From assembly GCA_016218725.1 (NCBI GenBank), contig JACRDB010000062.1, positions 1 to 64,000 on the forward strand: a stretch of 64,000 bases of DNA, written 5' to 3'. This document shows positions 16,094-24,884 of this stretch, piece after piece. The stretch is from Deltaproteobacteria bacterium (GTDB taxonomy: Bacteria; Myxococcota_A; Polyangia; Polyangiales; Ga0077539). Within the stretch, counting starts at the first letter, position 1. Each line of letters begins with the position of its first letter. The position numbers and the translations under genes are program-made. Below the pieces are notes generated by a model, which saw nothing but the letters and a program-made list of their open reading frames with translations, made no database searches and had not been told where the DNA came from.

Positions 16094-17557
16094 ATGACCA
16101 CACCGGCCTCACGCATGGCTTCGACAGAGTCCCTGGCGGCGCCGCGCTGCCGTGCGCGCCCCCTGCTCGCGCTGCTGGCGGCGCAGGCTTGCTCGTCTGG
16201 AGAGCCCGCCAGGGACGCGGGGTCTGGCGGCGCCCCGGACGCGATGGACGCGCCTCAGGCGCTGGATACGAGCCCAGACGGCGTCACCGGGGATCGCGAG
16301 GACGCCCTCGCCGAGGACCGGTCGGAGCCCGACGACGCCGCGCCGCCCCGCGAGGCCGTCGCGCCCTGCGCGCTGTCCGGGGTGCGGACCGTGGTCGTCC
16401 CGGCGGTGTACGGCGCCGTCGGACCGCGGCTGCGCCTCGCCTACCGCGTGTTCGAGCCGACGACCCCCGCGAGGGCGACGGTGGTGGTGCTCCCCGGAGG
16501 ACCCGGGCAGGCGCTCATGGAGCAGGCACCCTCGGACCCCGACTCGCTCGGCGCCGTGCCCACCTCCGGCGTCCGTGTGGTGTACCTTGACACCCGCGGC
16601 AGCGGGTGCAACCGGTACCGTGAGAGCGACGGGGACCCCGCCGCGCTCTACCGCGCCGAGTGGGCCGCGCGCGACGTGCTCTCCGTGGTGCGCGCCGAGG
16701 GGTGGCGAGACTACACGCTCTACGGCGCCTCCTTCGGCACCGTGACGGCGACCGTCGCCGCGGCCCTCGCGGGGGAGATGGCCGTCGCCCCGCCGCGCGC
16801 CGTGGTGCTCGAGGGCGTCGTCGGCCGCGGGCGCGGCGGGTTCGACGCGTACTTCGCGCCCTACGCCGCGGAGTGGGAGCGCGTGCGGCCTGGCCTCCCC
16901 CCGCCGTGGCCGGCGGAGCTCGGGCGCGAGCCCTTCCCGGACCCCTCGGGCTACGATCGCGACCAGTGGGGGGCCTTCGTCTTCGCGCAGCTCATCCTCG
17001 GTGAGGTCCCGCCCCAGGGGCACATCCTCGGGTACTACCTGCGAGGGCTCACCGCCCGCACCCCTGGCGTCGTCGCGTACGTCAGCCGCTTCATGGCCGG
17101 CGCGCGCGCTCCCGTGGTCTCGCCCATGTTCCGCGCCATCGCCTGCCGGGAGCTCTTCGGCGGGTGGCGCTCGGGCCGCAGGATCGAGCGCGGCGCGCTC
17201 GTGGCGACCGGCGACGACGTGTGCGCCTCGCTCCCGCCTTCGCATGCGCGCCCCTACGACTCGGCGGCCTTCGTGATCCCCTCGCGGACGTACTACTTCC
17301 TCGGCGCCCACGACCCCGCGACGCCGCTGGCCGAGGGCCGCTACCACTTTGATCACCAGCGCGCTCCCCGCGAGCTGGTGACGGTCCCCGACGCGAGCCA
17401 CGGCCCCCTCACCTACGGCCTCCGCGGGCATGGCTGCGCGAGCGCCGTGTGGGAGGCCATCCTCGCGGGCTCGAGCGTCGCGCCCCCGCTGCGGTCCTGC
17501 GCCCCGGGCAGCGCGGGGGTCACCGCCGAGGCCGCGCCAGCAGCCGCAGGAGGTTGA
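16094..17557 (+). CDS. Exported alpha/beta hydrolase (TAP-like / S33 type)
   Basis: A 487-residue hydrolase with an N-terminal export signal that may end in a lipobox (LLALLAAQACSS), then a D/P-rich linker. The hydrolase shows the oxyanion-loop motif VVVLPGGPGQAL, the nucleophile elbow YGASFGT with the catalytic Ser, a late Asp in LGAHDPATPLAEG and a catalytic His in DASHGPLTYG. This order matches proline-iminopeptidase-like and TAP-like peptidases of the envelope. The start at ATG 16094 is chosen for the signal peptide; ATG 16115 would also keep most of it. Its 3' end overlaps the convergent small membrane protein gene by 38 bp. Confidence 0.85.
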   Translation: MTTPASRMASTESLAAPRCRARPLLALLAAQACSSGEPARDAGSGGAPDAMDAPQALDTSPDGVTGDREDALAEDRSEPDDAAPPREAVAPCALSGVRTVVVPAVYGAVGPRLRLAYRVFEPTTPARATVVVLPGGPGQALMEQAPSDPDSLGAVPTSGVRVVYLDTRGSGCNRYRESDGDPAALYRAEWAARDVLSVVRAEGWRDYTLYGASFGTVTATVAAALAGEMAVAPPRAVVLEGVVGRGRGGFDAYFAPYAAEWERVRPGLPPPWPAELGREPFPDPSGYDRDQWGAFVFAQLILGEVPPQGHILGYYLRGLTARTPGVVAYVSRFMAGARAPVVSPMFRAIACRELFGGWRSGRRIERGALVATGDDVCASLPPSHARPYDSAAFVIPSRTYYFLGAHDPATPLAEGRYHFDHQRAPRELVTVPDASHGPLTYGLRGHGCASAVWEAILAGSSVAPPLRSCAPGSAGVTAEAAPAAAGG

Positions 17558-17921
17558 GCGCGTAGCCGAGGTTGAGCGCCGTTCCCAGCGTGAAGGACAG
17601 CGCCACCGTGCGCAGGAGCTCCGGCGTGCCCGCGAGGGTGTGGGCCGTGACCGTCACCGCCATGGTCACCAGCACCGCCCCGGCGGTGGAGAGCGCCACC
17701 CGCGCCCACGCTCGCTCTGGCACGCGGAACAGCGCCTCCACCACGGAGACCACCAGCACCGTGAGCAGGAAGCTCGTGCACACCTGCGTCAGCGCCGCCC
17801 TCCCCGCGCGCCCGAGGCCGTGGCCGTGGTTGGCGTGGAACGCCCAGGTCCCATAGAGCGCCGCCGCGCCCAGCGCGCTCACCACCCGTCGGGTGTTGGC
17901 CGAGCCTCGGACCGTGGTCAT
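17520..17921 (-). CDS. Small multi-spanning membrane protein, hypothetical
   Basis: A 133-residue protein with about four hydrophobic segments (VVSALGAAALYGTWAF; SFLLTVLVVSVVEALF; ALSTAGAVLVTMAVTVTAH; a last one near LGYALNLLRLLA) and no recognised family. Its ATG overlaps the stop of the upstream FAD oxidase gene by four bases (ATGA), implying translational coupling and a functional link to it. The NHGHG motif between the first two helices could bind metal, but that is speculative. Confidence 0.75.
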   Translation of the reverse strand: MTTVRGSANTRRVVSALGAAALYGTWAFHANHGHGLGRAGRAALTQVCTSFLLTVLVVSVVEALFRVPERAWARVALSTAGAVLVTMAVTVTAHTLAGTPELLRTVALSFTLGTALNLGYALNLLRLLARPRR

Positions 17922-19312
17922 GGCCCGGCCGGCTCGTCCTCGGGGCCGAAGGCCCTCGCAAGGAAATCGCTCCCGAGGGTGCCCCGAGGGTCGCAGCGGC
18001 GCTTCAGCGCCTGGAAGCGAGGCAGGACCTCTGCGTACATCGCGCGGGTGTCCTTCGGGTCGGCCCAGATGTTCTTGACGAGGTGGAGCCTGCCGCCCAG
18101 GGCGCGGCACTCGGCGGTGAGGGCGCGGAAGACCCGCTCGACCGCGGGGGGGTGCCGCGCGCGCAGGCCCTCGAAGGCCAGGTTCACGGCGTAGCAGGGC
18201 AGGGCGCGGCTCGACGACAGCAGGAACTCCTCGTCGCCAGGGAGGTGCACCACGTCGAAGATGGCGGTCTTGAGGCGGTCCCTGCGGCACTCGACCATGA
18301 CGCGCTGGAGGAACGCCTCCAGGCACCCGGGCGTGGTGGGCACCACCCAGGTCTGCTCCATCACCCGGAACGGCAGCCCCAGGCGCCGCGCCCAGCGGCT
18401 CGCGCCGACGTTGCCCTCCATGAAGAACGTGTAGTCATGGAGCGGGTCGATGTAGGGGCGACCCTCGCGCAGGAGCGCCCAGTACCCGAAGCTCCAGAAG
18501 GCCGGGCCCATCCAGTCCCAGTACTGCACGGCCCACTCCAGCGCCGTGCGCACGCCCCCCGGCGGGTTGTAGAGCAGCGTGCGGCGCAGGTCCTCCTCGC
18601 AGGAGAGCCGCGCGCGAGAGTCCAGCCGCCGGAGCACGGCGCCGTCGTCGTAGAGCACGACGCAGCGGACCTCCCGGCCCTGGTCGGTCCCCAGGAGGTG
18701 CTCGTGGAGGCCCTCGAAGCCCTTCTCGCGCTTGAGCCACGTGCGCACGCGCGCGGGCGCGGGCGCGGGCACGAGCTTGTAGGTCGCTTCGAGCAGCACC
18801 CCGAGGTTGCCGAAGCCGCCGATCACGCCGTGGAAGAGGTCCGAGTTCTCGTCCCGGGAGCACTCCCTCGCGGCGCCGTCGGGGAGGAGCACCCGGACCC
18901 GGTCCACGTTGTTGCCCTCGCGGCCGTGGAGGGGCGAGAAGCGCGAGAGGCTGTGCGCCGAGAGGGTCCCGCCGATGGTGCCCTGGCGGGTGGTGGGCAT
19001 GATGGCGGGCGCGAGCCCTACGCGGGCGGTCGCGTCGAACACCTGCCCCCAGGTGACCCCCGCCCCGACCGTGGCGCGGCGGGTCGTCGGGTCCACCGCC
19101 AGCTTCTGGAAGTGCGCGAGGGAGATGGCCCTCTCGCCGAGGGCCTGGCGGTCCAGAGACAAGCCGCTGCCGCGCAGGGTGCAGCGCTGCCCCCGGGCGT
19201 CGCAGTCCGCGAGGAGCCGGGCGAGCTCGGCCTCGTCGCGCGGGCGGAAGAGCTCCGCGGCGCACTGGTGGAAGCCGCTGTAGCTCCGTAGGGTCGTGCG
19301 CTCGCTCTCCAT
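17918..19312 (-). CDS. FAD-linked oxidase, PCMH fold (aldonolactone oxidase-like)
   Basis: A 464-residue flavoprotein. The N-terminal half is a PCMH-type FAD-binding domain: RPRDEAELARLLADC, GSGLS, ATVGAGVTWGQVFD, TTRQGTIGGTLSAHSLSRF, GGFGNLGVLLEATYKLVP. The C-terminal half has the aromatic-rich pattern of D-arabinono-lactone oxidase, DprE1 or sterol reductase relatives (YIDPLHDYTFFMEG; HLVKNIWADPKDTRAMY). The His used for covalent FAD in some relatives is not apparent in the expected GHS position; GSGLSLD is seen instead, so FAD is probably non-covalent. It is coupled to the small membrane protein downstream. The sugar or lipid substrate is unknown. Confidence 0.87.
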   Translation of the reverse strand: MESERTTLRSYSGFHQCAAELFRPRDEAELARLLADCDARGQRCTLRGSGLSLDRQALGERAISLAHFQKLAVDPTTRRATVGAGVTWGQVFDATARVGLAPAIMPTTRQGTIGGTLSAHSLSRFSPLHGREGNNVDRVRVLLPDGAARECSRDENSDLFHGVIGGFGNLGVLLEATYKLVPAPAPARVRTWLKREKGFEGLHEHLLGTDQGREVRCVVLYDDGAVLRRLDSRARLSCEEDLRRTLLYNPPGGVRTALEWAVQYWDWMGPAFWSFGYWALLREGRPYIDPLHDYTFFMEGNVGASRWARRLGLPFRVMEQTWVVPTTPGCLEAFLQRVMVECRRDRLKTAIFDVVHLPGDEEFLLSSSRALPCYAVNLAFEGLRARHPPAVERVFRALTAECRALGGRLHLVKNIWADPKDTRAMYAEVLPRFQALKRRCDPRGTLGSDFLARAFGPEDEPAGP

Positions 19313-19366
19313 GAGGCGCTCGATCCGCTAGCTTACCACACGCTGGAGGTGCTATCCAAGGTGCCC

Positions 19367-20299
19367 ATGGCTCGGGACGTCCTTGGCACCATCGGGAACA
19401 CTCCCCTGGTGCCGCTCCGTCGGCTCGCGCCGCCGGGCGGCGCGAGGGTGGTGCTCAAGGTGGAGAGCACCAACCCCACGGGCAGCATGAAGGACCGGAT
19501 GGCCCAGGCCGCCATCGAGGCCGCCGAGCGCGACGGGCGCCTGCGCCCCGGGGGCACCGTGGTGGAGTACACGGGCGGGAGCACCGGGGTGGCCCTGGCG
19601 CTGGTGTGCGCCGCCCGAGGCTACCGTTGCCGGCTGGTGTCCTCGGACGCCTTCAGCCGCGAGAAGCTCGATCACATGGCCGCCTTCGGCGCCGAGGTGA
19701 CGGTGCTCCCCAGCGACCAGGGCCGCATGACCGAGGCGCTCTTCAAGGCCATGATCGCCAGGGCCGCGGAGTACGCCCGTGAGCCCGGCGCGTTCTGGAC
19801 CGACCAGCTCCGCAACCGGGACATCCACCGCGGCTACCACGCCCTGGGCGAGGAGCTCCGGGCCCAGGCCGGCCGCGTGGACGTGTTCGTGCACAGCGTC
19901 GGGACGGCCCACTCCCTTGCGGGCGTGGGCGAGGTACTGCGGCGCGGCGGGGGGCCCGTGCGCGTCGTCGCGGTGGAGCCCGCCGAGTCGCCCATCTTGT
20001 CCCAGGGACGCTCCGGCGGGCACCGCATCGAGGGCATCGGCGTCGGGTTTGTGCCGCCCCTGTGGGACGCCTCCCTGGCGGACGAGGTCGTGGCCGTCAG
20101 CTCCGACGACGCCTACGCCATGGCCCGGCGCCTCGCGAGGGAGGAGGGCCTCTTCGCGGGCGCCTCCACCGGCGCCAACGTCCACGCGGCCCTGGCCGTC
20201 GCCCGGACGCTCCCGCCCGAGGCCACCGTGGCCACGCTCCTGGTGGACACGGGCCTCAAGTACCTCACCACCGAGCTCTACGGCCGCGGCGCGGGGTAG
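19367..20299 (+). CDS. PLP-dependent cysteine synthase-like enzyme
   Basis: A 310-residue fold-type II PLP enzyme related to CysK/CysM. It has the classical start IGNTPLVPLRRL, the PLP lysine in NPTGSMKDRMA, the phosphate-binding loop TGGSTGVALA, and GVGEVLRR and GIGVGFVP in the second half. It would join a sulfur nucleophile to O-acetylserine or a related substrate. The active-site loop reads EYTGGSTG rather than the EPTSGNTG of housekeeping CysK, which suggests a side-branch family with a different acceptor. ATG 19367 is preferred over GTG 19349 because AAGG precedes it at normal spacing. Confidence 0.85.
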   Translation: MARDVLGTIGNTPLVPLRRLAPPGGARVVLKVESTNPTGSMKDRMAQAAIEAAERDGRLRPGGTVVEYTGGSTGVALALVCAARGYRCRLVSSDAFSREKLDHMAAFGAEVTVLPSDQGRMTEALFKAMIARAAEYAREPGAFWTDQLRNRDIHRGYHALGEELRAQAGRVDVFVHSVGTAHSLAGVGEVLRRGGGPVRVVAVEPAESPILSQGRSGGHRIEGIGVGFVPPLWDASLADEVVAVSSDDAYAMARRLAREEGLFAGASTGANVHAALAVARTLPPEATVATLLVDTGLKYLTTELYGRGAG

Positions 20300-20314
20300 C
20301 CGGCGCTCCATTTT

Positions 20315-20358
20315 GGGGGACCATCGCCAGTTGGCGATGGCGCCTCGCGAGCTGGCGA
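20315..20358. repeat. 44-bp palindromic repeat, copy A
   Basis: GGGGGACC is followed by two palindromic cores 21 bp apart, TCGCCAGTTGGCGA (20324-20337) and TCGCGAGCTGGCGA (20345-20358). The first is part of the 20-bp hairpin CCATCGCCAGTTGGCGATGG. It sits between the convergent stops of the cysteine synthase-like gene and the RtcR-like gene, so it may act as a bidirectional terminator or REP-type element. Copy B is at 23142 (38 of 44 positions identical). Confidence 0.85.
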
Positions 20359-20362
20359 TCGA

Positions 20363-22021
20363 TCACCCATGGAGCCAGTGCGCGCGGAACTTGTCCCAGC
20401 GCTTGCCGAAGGCGTCCGCGGGGTTGGCCGACGCGCCGCGGGGCGTCGGCAGGAGGCGCCGCTCCTCGAGCCAGCGCCACGCGGCGGCGTGGCTGGCCGT
20501 CGCCTGGAGGGCCTCCAGCAGCCACGAGGCCTCGTAGCGCTCCAACTCCGAGAGGGCCTCCACGGAGCCGGCCTTCATGGCAGCGCGGAGAGCCCCCCAG
20601 GAGGGCCCTTCGGACGTCGACGCCGTCGCCCTCCAGCGCTGGCGCAGCACCGCGGCCTCCGCGTGCACCAGTGCCTCGGTGACCTCGAGCTCACCGCCCG
20701 GGGCGCTCCTTGCCTTCCACGCCGCGAAGCCAAGGCGCTCGGCCGCCTGCTGGACGTCCCGGTGGTTCCAGGTCCAGGGCGCCGCCGGGTCGAAGGCAAG
20801 GGCGAGCAGGGCCTGGATCGCCGGGCGGTGCACCTGCACCACGGGCCCTCGGTCGAGCCGCAGCGAGAGCGCCTCCAGGGCGTCCAGGAGCGCCCCGAGG
20901 ACCCGGTGCCGGGCGCTCCGCAATGGCGGGAGCTCCACCTGGTGCGTCTGGATGCGCCCGAGGAGGTCCTCGCGGAAGTGCCCGGCGCGCACCAGCTCCC
21001 GGAGGTCATGGAGCGTCGCGCAGACCAGCCTCACGTCCACCAGGCGCGGCTCCCCGCCCACGGGGCGCACCTCGCGCAGGACGCCCTCGCGGGTGGGTTG
21101 CACGTCCAGGGTGGTCAGGAGCCGGGCCTGGAGGCCCAGCGGGAGGTCCCCGAGCTCGTCCAGGAAGAGCGTGCCCTTGTGGGCCTGGACGAAGAGCCCC
21201 GAGGCGTCTCCTACGGCGCCGGTGAACGCCCCTCGCTTGTGGCCAAAGAGCGTCGCCTCGACCAGCGCCTCGGGCAGCGCCGCCATGTTCTGCGAGACGA
21301 GGTCCCCGGACCGGAGGCCGTTCCGGCGCCACGCCTCATGGAGCCTCCGGGCCTCGCGGCTCTTGCCCACCCCCGTCGGGCCCGTCAGGAGCACGTTCCA
21401 CGCGCCAGGGTAGAGGCCCAGGTCCAGGAGCCTCCGTTGCGCCGTCGGCGCCGCCGGGTCGTCCCGAGGGTCCGTCGGGTGCACCCTCCGGAGCTCGACC
21501 TCGCCACCTGGCGAGGCCAGCGCCAGGTACACCACCACGCCCTCCTCCTCCAGGAGCTCCGCCAGCAGGGTCCACTGGGCCGTCGTGCCCGTGAGCGACG
21601 AGACCACATAGTCCGTACCGGTCCGGTGCCCTCCCTCCTCCGTCAGGAAGGCGCGCACCCAGGGCTCCACCGAGGGCCTCGCGCCCTGGCGCGAGCGCGG
21701 GCTCCCTGGCGAACTCCAGGGGACCGCCGTGGCCGTGGCGCGGCCGCCCCGCCTCGGGGTGCGCCGCTCCCGCTCGTTGAAGATGTCCTCGGCGAGCTCC
21801 TCGGCGACCTCTCGCGACGCCACGGCCTCGCGGCCCTCGGCCTCTCGCGAGGAGAGCGGGTACGCGGCGAAGAGCACCCGGTGGTCCGCGAAGGTCCACC
21901 CCTTCCCGCTCCGGCGCGTCGCGAGGCGCAGCCCCGGGCGCTCCCGGTGCCCGCGTCGGTTTCGCTCGGTCCCCGCGAACTGGAGGAGCACCCTGCGGCG
22001 GTCCTGGTCCCTGGCCTTCAT
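20363..22021 (-). CDS. RtcR-like sigma-54 activator with putative CARF sensor
   Basis: A 552-residue enhancer-binding protein. The central AAA+ domain has Walker A LLTGPTGVGKS (211-221), the sigma-54 contact loop GAFTGA (264-269) and Walker B GTLFLDELGDL (283-293). The N-terminal 180 residues start with a beta-strand (RRVLLQFAGTE) and contain DYVVSSLTGTTAQWTLLAEL followed by GVVVYLALASP, the strand-turn-helix-strand layout of CARF domains such as that of RtcR. The C-terminus (DAFGKRWDKFRAHWL) resembles the RtcR C-terminal region rather than a Fis-type helix-turn-helix. Length is close to the roughly 530 residues of RtcR. RtcR controls RNA-repair genes (rtcBA), and none are in the window. It is 20 bp after a lipoprotein gene on the same strand. 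Confidence 0.8.
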   Translation of the reverse strand: MKARDQDRRRVLLQFAGTERNRRGHRERPGLRLATRRSGKGWTFADHRVLFAAYPLSSREAEGREAVASREVAEELAEDIFNERERRTPRRGGRATATAVPWSSPGSPRSRQGARPSVEPWVRAFLTEEGGHRTGTDYVVSSLTGTTAQWTLLAELLEEEGVVVYLALASPGGEVELRRVHPTDPRDDPAAPTAQRRLLDLGLYPGAWNVLLTGPTGVGKSREARRLHEAWRRNGLRSGDLVSQNMAALPEALVEATLFGHKRGAFTGAVGDASGLFVQAHKGTLFLDELGDLPLGLQARLLTTLDVQPTREGVLREVRPVGGEPRLVDVRLVCATLHDLRELVRAGHFREDLLGRIQTHQVELPPLRSARHRVLGALLDALEALSLRLDRGPVVQVHRPAIQALLALAFDPAAPWTWNHRDVQQAAERLGFAAWKARSAPGGELEVTEALVHAEAAVLRQRWRATASTSEGPSWGALRAAMKAGSVEALSELERYEASWLLEALQATASHAAAWRWLEERRLLPTPRGASANPADAFGKRWDKFRAHWLHG

Positions 22022-22041
22022 CGCGCACCGCCGGGCGGGCG

Positions 22042-22314
22042 TCAGCCCCCGCCGTCGCTCACGGCGTCCGCGGCGTCGCCGGGGCCCGCGTCCGTGGCCA
22101 CGCACGCCGCGAGGCACTCCGCCCGGCGAGACGCGCACAGAGCGACGTTGTTGCCCTCGGCGAGCTGGTGGCAGTCGTGGATGGTGCCGGGGCCGCGGTC
22201 CAGGGCGTGGCAGCGGTTCACGATCTCGTTGCATGTCGGGTCGAGGCCGCCGTGGCCGTGGTCATCGGTGCACGCCAGGAGAAGGACCGGGAGCCACAAG
22301 AAGCATCGCCACAT
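22042..22314 (-). CDS. Small Cys-rich lipoprotein
   Basis: A 90-residue protein starting at ATG 22314 with a lipoprotein signal (WLPVLLLACTDD). The mature part has a regular Cys/His pattern: CNEIVNRCHALD, IHDCHQLAEGNN, CASRRAECLAAC, which suggests disulfides or metal binding. An upstream in-frame start would add 14 polar residues before the signal and is less likely. It lies between the sigma factor and RtcR-like genes on the same strand. No function is known to me. Confidence 0.75.
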   Translation of the reverse strand: MWRCFLWLPVLLLACTDDHGHGGLDPTCNEIVNRCHALDRGPGTIHDCHQLAEGNNVALCASRRAECLAACVATDAGPGDAADAVSDGGG

Positions 22315-22383
22315 ACACGCAGAGTGGCACGCCGACGGCCCGGCGCAAGGGTCCACGGGCGAGGGGGGGAGGTACCCCCGCGC

Positions 22384-22986
22384 TCACGCCCCCACGCGGC
22401 CGCGGCCCGTCGCCGCGGCGAACCTCCGCCGGGCCCGGCTCACGAGCTGGTCGATGTTGGCGCGCGAGGTGCGGTGGCAGAGGGCGAGCGCCTCGCGGGG
22501 GACCCCCTCGGCGTCGGCCAGGAGGACCTCGCGCTCTCGCGAGGAGAGGGCCGCGAGGGCCCTGACCCCGTCGATGCGGGCGATCGCGCGGGACTCTTCG
22601 CGGCCGTGGGCGGGGGCCTCGCGGGCGGGCGAGGCATCGTCCGAGGGCGCCTCGGCGACGCGGGACCGGGGGCTCCGGAGCCAGCTCAGGGCGTCGCGTT
22701 GGAGCGCCGTGGCAAAGAGCCCACGGGGCGTGTCCGCCTCAAGGAGCGCGTGCAGCTTGTGGCAGAAGGTGTCCGAGGCCAGGTCCCTCACGCGCTCCGG
22801 GTCGAGCTGCCGGAAGCCGCCGAGCACCCTCGGGGCGTCGGCCAGGGCCAGCAGGTACAGCTCCCCTACGGCGGGGCACGACCACGGCGACGGCGCCCGG
22901 CGGACCTCCCCCGCGAGGGCCTGCCAGCGCTCCGCCAGCGACACGACACACACCGTGAACGAACGAGACCCGCGCGGTTGAGCCAT
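22384..22986 (-). CDS. ECF-type RNA polymerase sigma factor
   Basis: A 200-residue sigma-70-family protein. Region 2 reads SDTFCHKLHALLEADTPRGL then QRDALSWLRS. Region 4 is clear: ALSSREREVLLADAEGVPRE then TSRANIDQLVSRARRRF, the second helix-turn-helix that recognises -35. The linker is acidic and Pro-rich. The start at ATG 22986 is preferred over the open frame upstream, which is Arg-rich noise. No anti-sigma factor is adjacent; the Cys-rich lipoprotein gene 69 bp downstream is the only small co-directional candidate for a partner. A repeat copy lies 156 bp upstream. Confidence 0.8.
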   Translation of the reverse strand: MAQPRGSRSFTVCVVSLAERWQALAGEVRRAPSPWSCPAVGELYLLALADAPRVLGGFRQLDPERVRDLASDTFCHKLHALLEADTPRGLFATALQRDALSWLRSPRSRVAEAPSDDASPAREAPAHGREESRAIARIDGVRALAALSSREREVLLADAEGVPREALALCHRTSRANIDQLVSRARRRFAAATGRGRVGA

Positions 22987-23141
22987 GAGGCGCACCCTCC
23001 CTGGGACCCGCCGGGCCCCGCCGCCGTCGGGCGCCGTCCCTCGGCGTCGTCTCGCGGTGACCGGAGGGAGAGCACGGGCCGTGCCGCGGCCGGGTCCACG
23101 GAGTTCCCTCGGGTCTACCGCTCGACGCCCGGAGCGCCTCG

Positions 23142-23185
23142 GGGGGACCCTCGCCAGTTGGCGATGGTACATCGCCAGTTGGCGA
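23142..23185. repeat. 44-bp palindromic repeat, copy B
   Basis: GGGGGACCC is followed by two identical cores TCGCCAGTTGGCGA at 23151-23164 and 23172-23185, again 21 bp apart. It lies 12 bp past the stop of the Hsp70 gene, where it could form a terminator hairpin, and about 160 bp before the sigma factor start. It matches copy A at 20315, including the spacing. Confidence 0.85.
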
Positions 23186-23197
23186 GGCGGTCCCCGC

Positions 23198-24841
23198 TCA
23201 AGGTCGCCACTCCAGCGGGAGGGCCTGGAGCCACCGGGCGCGGGCGTCCAGCTCGGTCTCGGCGTAGAGGCCCGGGGCGTCGTCCAGGCGGGCCTCGCGC
23301 ACCTCGCGGGAGCCCTGGTCCGTGACGCCCAGGAGGAGCACCCCGTTGGCGCGCACGTCGAGCCTCACGTCCACCCTGGCGCCGTCGGGGATGTCCTGGC
23401 CGAACTCCAGCCGGAAGGTGCCCACGGGGGTGGCCTCGTGTTCGCTTGCGCCCTCGTACACGGTGATGGGCAGGACCCTGCCGCCGCCTCTCATCGCGAA
23501 GCTCCGGGTGCCGACGTAGGGCGTGGGGGTCCCCGCGGGCACCAGCGGCGCGAGCACGGCGCGGCGCCCCTCGGGGGTCTCCGGCGCGGGGTGCCACGCC
23601 CGGATGCAGAACGCGTCGGGCACGACGCCCCGGAGGTCCACCCCGACGCTCCCGGCGTCCGCGAGGTGGGCTCCATGGATCGCCGCGCCCGCGGCCACGA
23701 TGGTGAGGGGGTTGAGCGGGTGCTCCGGGTCATCGAAGACGCGCACCCTCGCGCAGCGCTCCTTCATGCGCTGCTGGAGTGGAAACAAGAGGGAGCTGCC
23801 GCCGGTCAAGAGCACCTCGTCGAGGTCCTTCCACCCTAGGGAGGCGCGGGAGAGGGCCTCGTCGGCGCAGGCCAGGGCGCGCGTGAGCTCGCCCCCGAGC
23901 CAGCGGGACAGCTCCCCGAGGGACACCTCGAAGGTGACCTCCTCGCCCTCCGAGGCGGCGTCGAAGACGGGGGTGAAGCGCTTGCGGCGCATGCGCTCCA
24001 GGGGCGAGGGGTCCGCGGAGGCGTCGGTGTTGAGGGCGATCTTGATGCCCTCGGCCAGCTCCAGGAGGCGCTCCCGGGTGGCCTCGTTCACGAGGGCGAG
24101 GGAGAACGCGGGGTCTCGGGTGAGCTCTGCGTAGCGCAGGACGAGCTGGTCGCGGATCCTGCGGTCGAGGTCCAGGCCGCCGAGCTGGATGCCGTAGGAG
24201 GCCAGGGCTCGGAGCTGCACCCTGGCGCCGCCGGGCTCGCGGCGAAGGATGGTGACGTCCAGGGTGCCCCCGCCGAAGTCATACACCATGAAGGTGCAGG
24301 CACCCTTCTCGGGCGCGTGGAGGCCATAGGCCCAGGCGGCGGCGTCGGGCTCGGTGACGAGCCCCGCCACGGGGAGCCCCGCGAGCCTGGCGGCCTGTGC
24401 CGTGGCGAGCTTCTCGCGGTTTCGGAACCGTTGGGGGTGGGCGAGCACCACGGCATCGAGGGCGGGCAGCGACGGCCGGTGGCGCACATACTCTCCGAGG
24501 GCGCGCAGGAGCAGGGCGCCGACGTCGGTGGCGTTGAGCTCGCGGTCTCCGAGGCGCCACGGCGGGCCGTGGAGCACGCCCCGGCCGACGGCCAGGTGGT
24601 TCTTGGACCCTCGGACGAGGACCACGTCCTCCGGGGCGTGCTCGGCCTCGCCCACGAGCTCTCGCCAGACCGCGAGGGCCTCGGCGCCCGCGACGGCCCT
24701 GGGGCCCGCGCGGGTGGTGAGCAGAACGAGCGAGGCGAGGGTGCTGCGAGCGCGCTCCAGGGGCACGCAGCGGGCGACCCCGCGGTCGACGTAGGCCACC
24801 GAGCAGAAGGTGGTCCCGAGGTCTATCCCGTAGATGGCCAT
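23198..24841 (-). CDS. Hsp70-family (DnaK-like) chaperone
   Basis: A 547-residue Hsp70. The actin-like ATPase shows phosphate-1 YGIDLGTTFCSVAYVD, phosphate-2 FMVYDFGGGTLDVTIL and the adenosine loop VLLTGGSSLLFPLQQ, with the connect-1 region EPDAAAWAYG. The substrate domain is short (about 150 residues) and lacks the long helical lid and EEVD-like tail of housekeeping DnaK, so this is a specialised paralogue. No DnaJ or GrpE gene is adjacent. The GTTFCSVAY loop carries a Cys next to the phosphate site, which might make it redox-sensitive (inference). Start ATG 24841. Confidence 0.92.
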   Translation of the reverse strand: MAIYGIDLGTTFCSVAYVDRGVARCVPLERARSTLASLVLLTTRAGPRAVAGAEALAVWRELVGEAEHAPEDVVLVRGSKNHLAVGRGVLHGPPWRLGDRELNATDVGALLLRALGEYVRHRPSLPALDAVVLAHPQRFRNREKLATAQAARLAGLPVAGLVTEPDAAAWAYGLHAPEKGACTFMVYDFGGGTLDVTILRREPGGARVQLRALASYGIQLGGLDLDRRIRDQLVLRYAELTRDPAFSLALVNEATRERLLELAEGIKIALNTDASADPSPLERMRRKRFTPVFDAASEGEEVTFEVSLGELSRWLGGELTRALACADEALSRASLGWKDLDEVLLTGGSSLLFPLQQRMKERCARVRVFDDPEHPLNPLTIVAAGAAIHGAHLADAGSVGVDLRGVVPDAFCIRAWHPAPETPEGRRAVLAPLVPAGTPTPYVGTRSFAMRGGGRVLPITVYEGASEHEATPVGTFRLEFGQDIPDGARVDVRLDVRANGVLLLGVTDQGSREVREARLDDAPGLYAETELDARARWLQALPLEWRP

Positions 24842-24884
24842 CGCCGGGGGGGGAGTCTAACACCACCGTCGTGGATCACGCCTG

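Noticed and set aside
22987..23172. N-terminal extension of the sigma factor gene up to 23172.
   Set aside because: The extra 62 codons are Arg/Pro/Gly-rich, run through the 44-bp repeat, and region 2 of the sigma factor begins only after ATG 22986.
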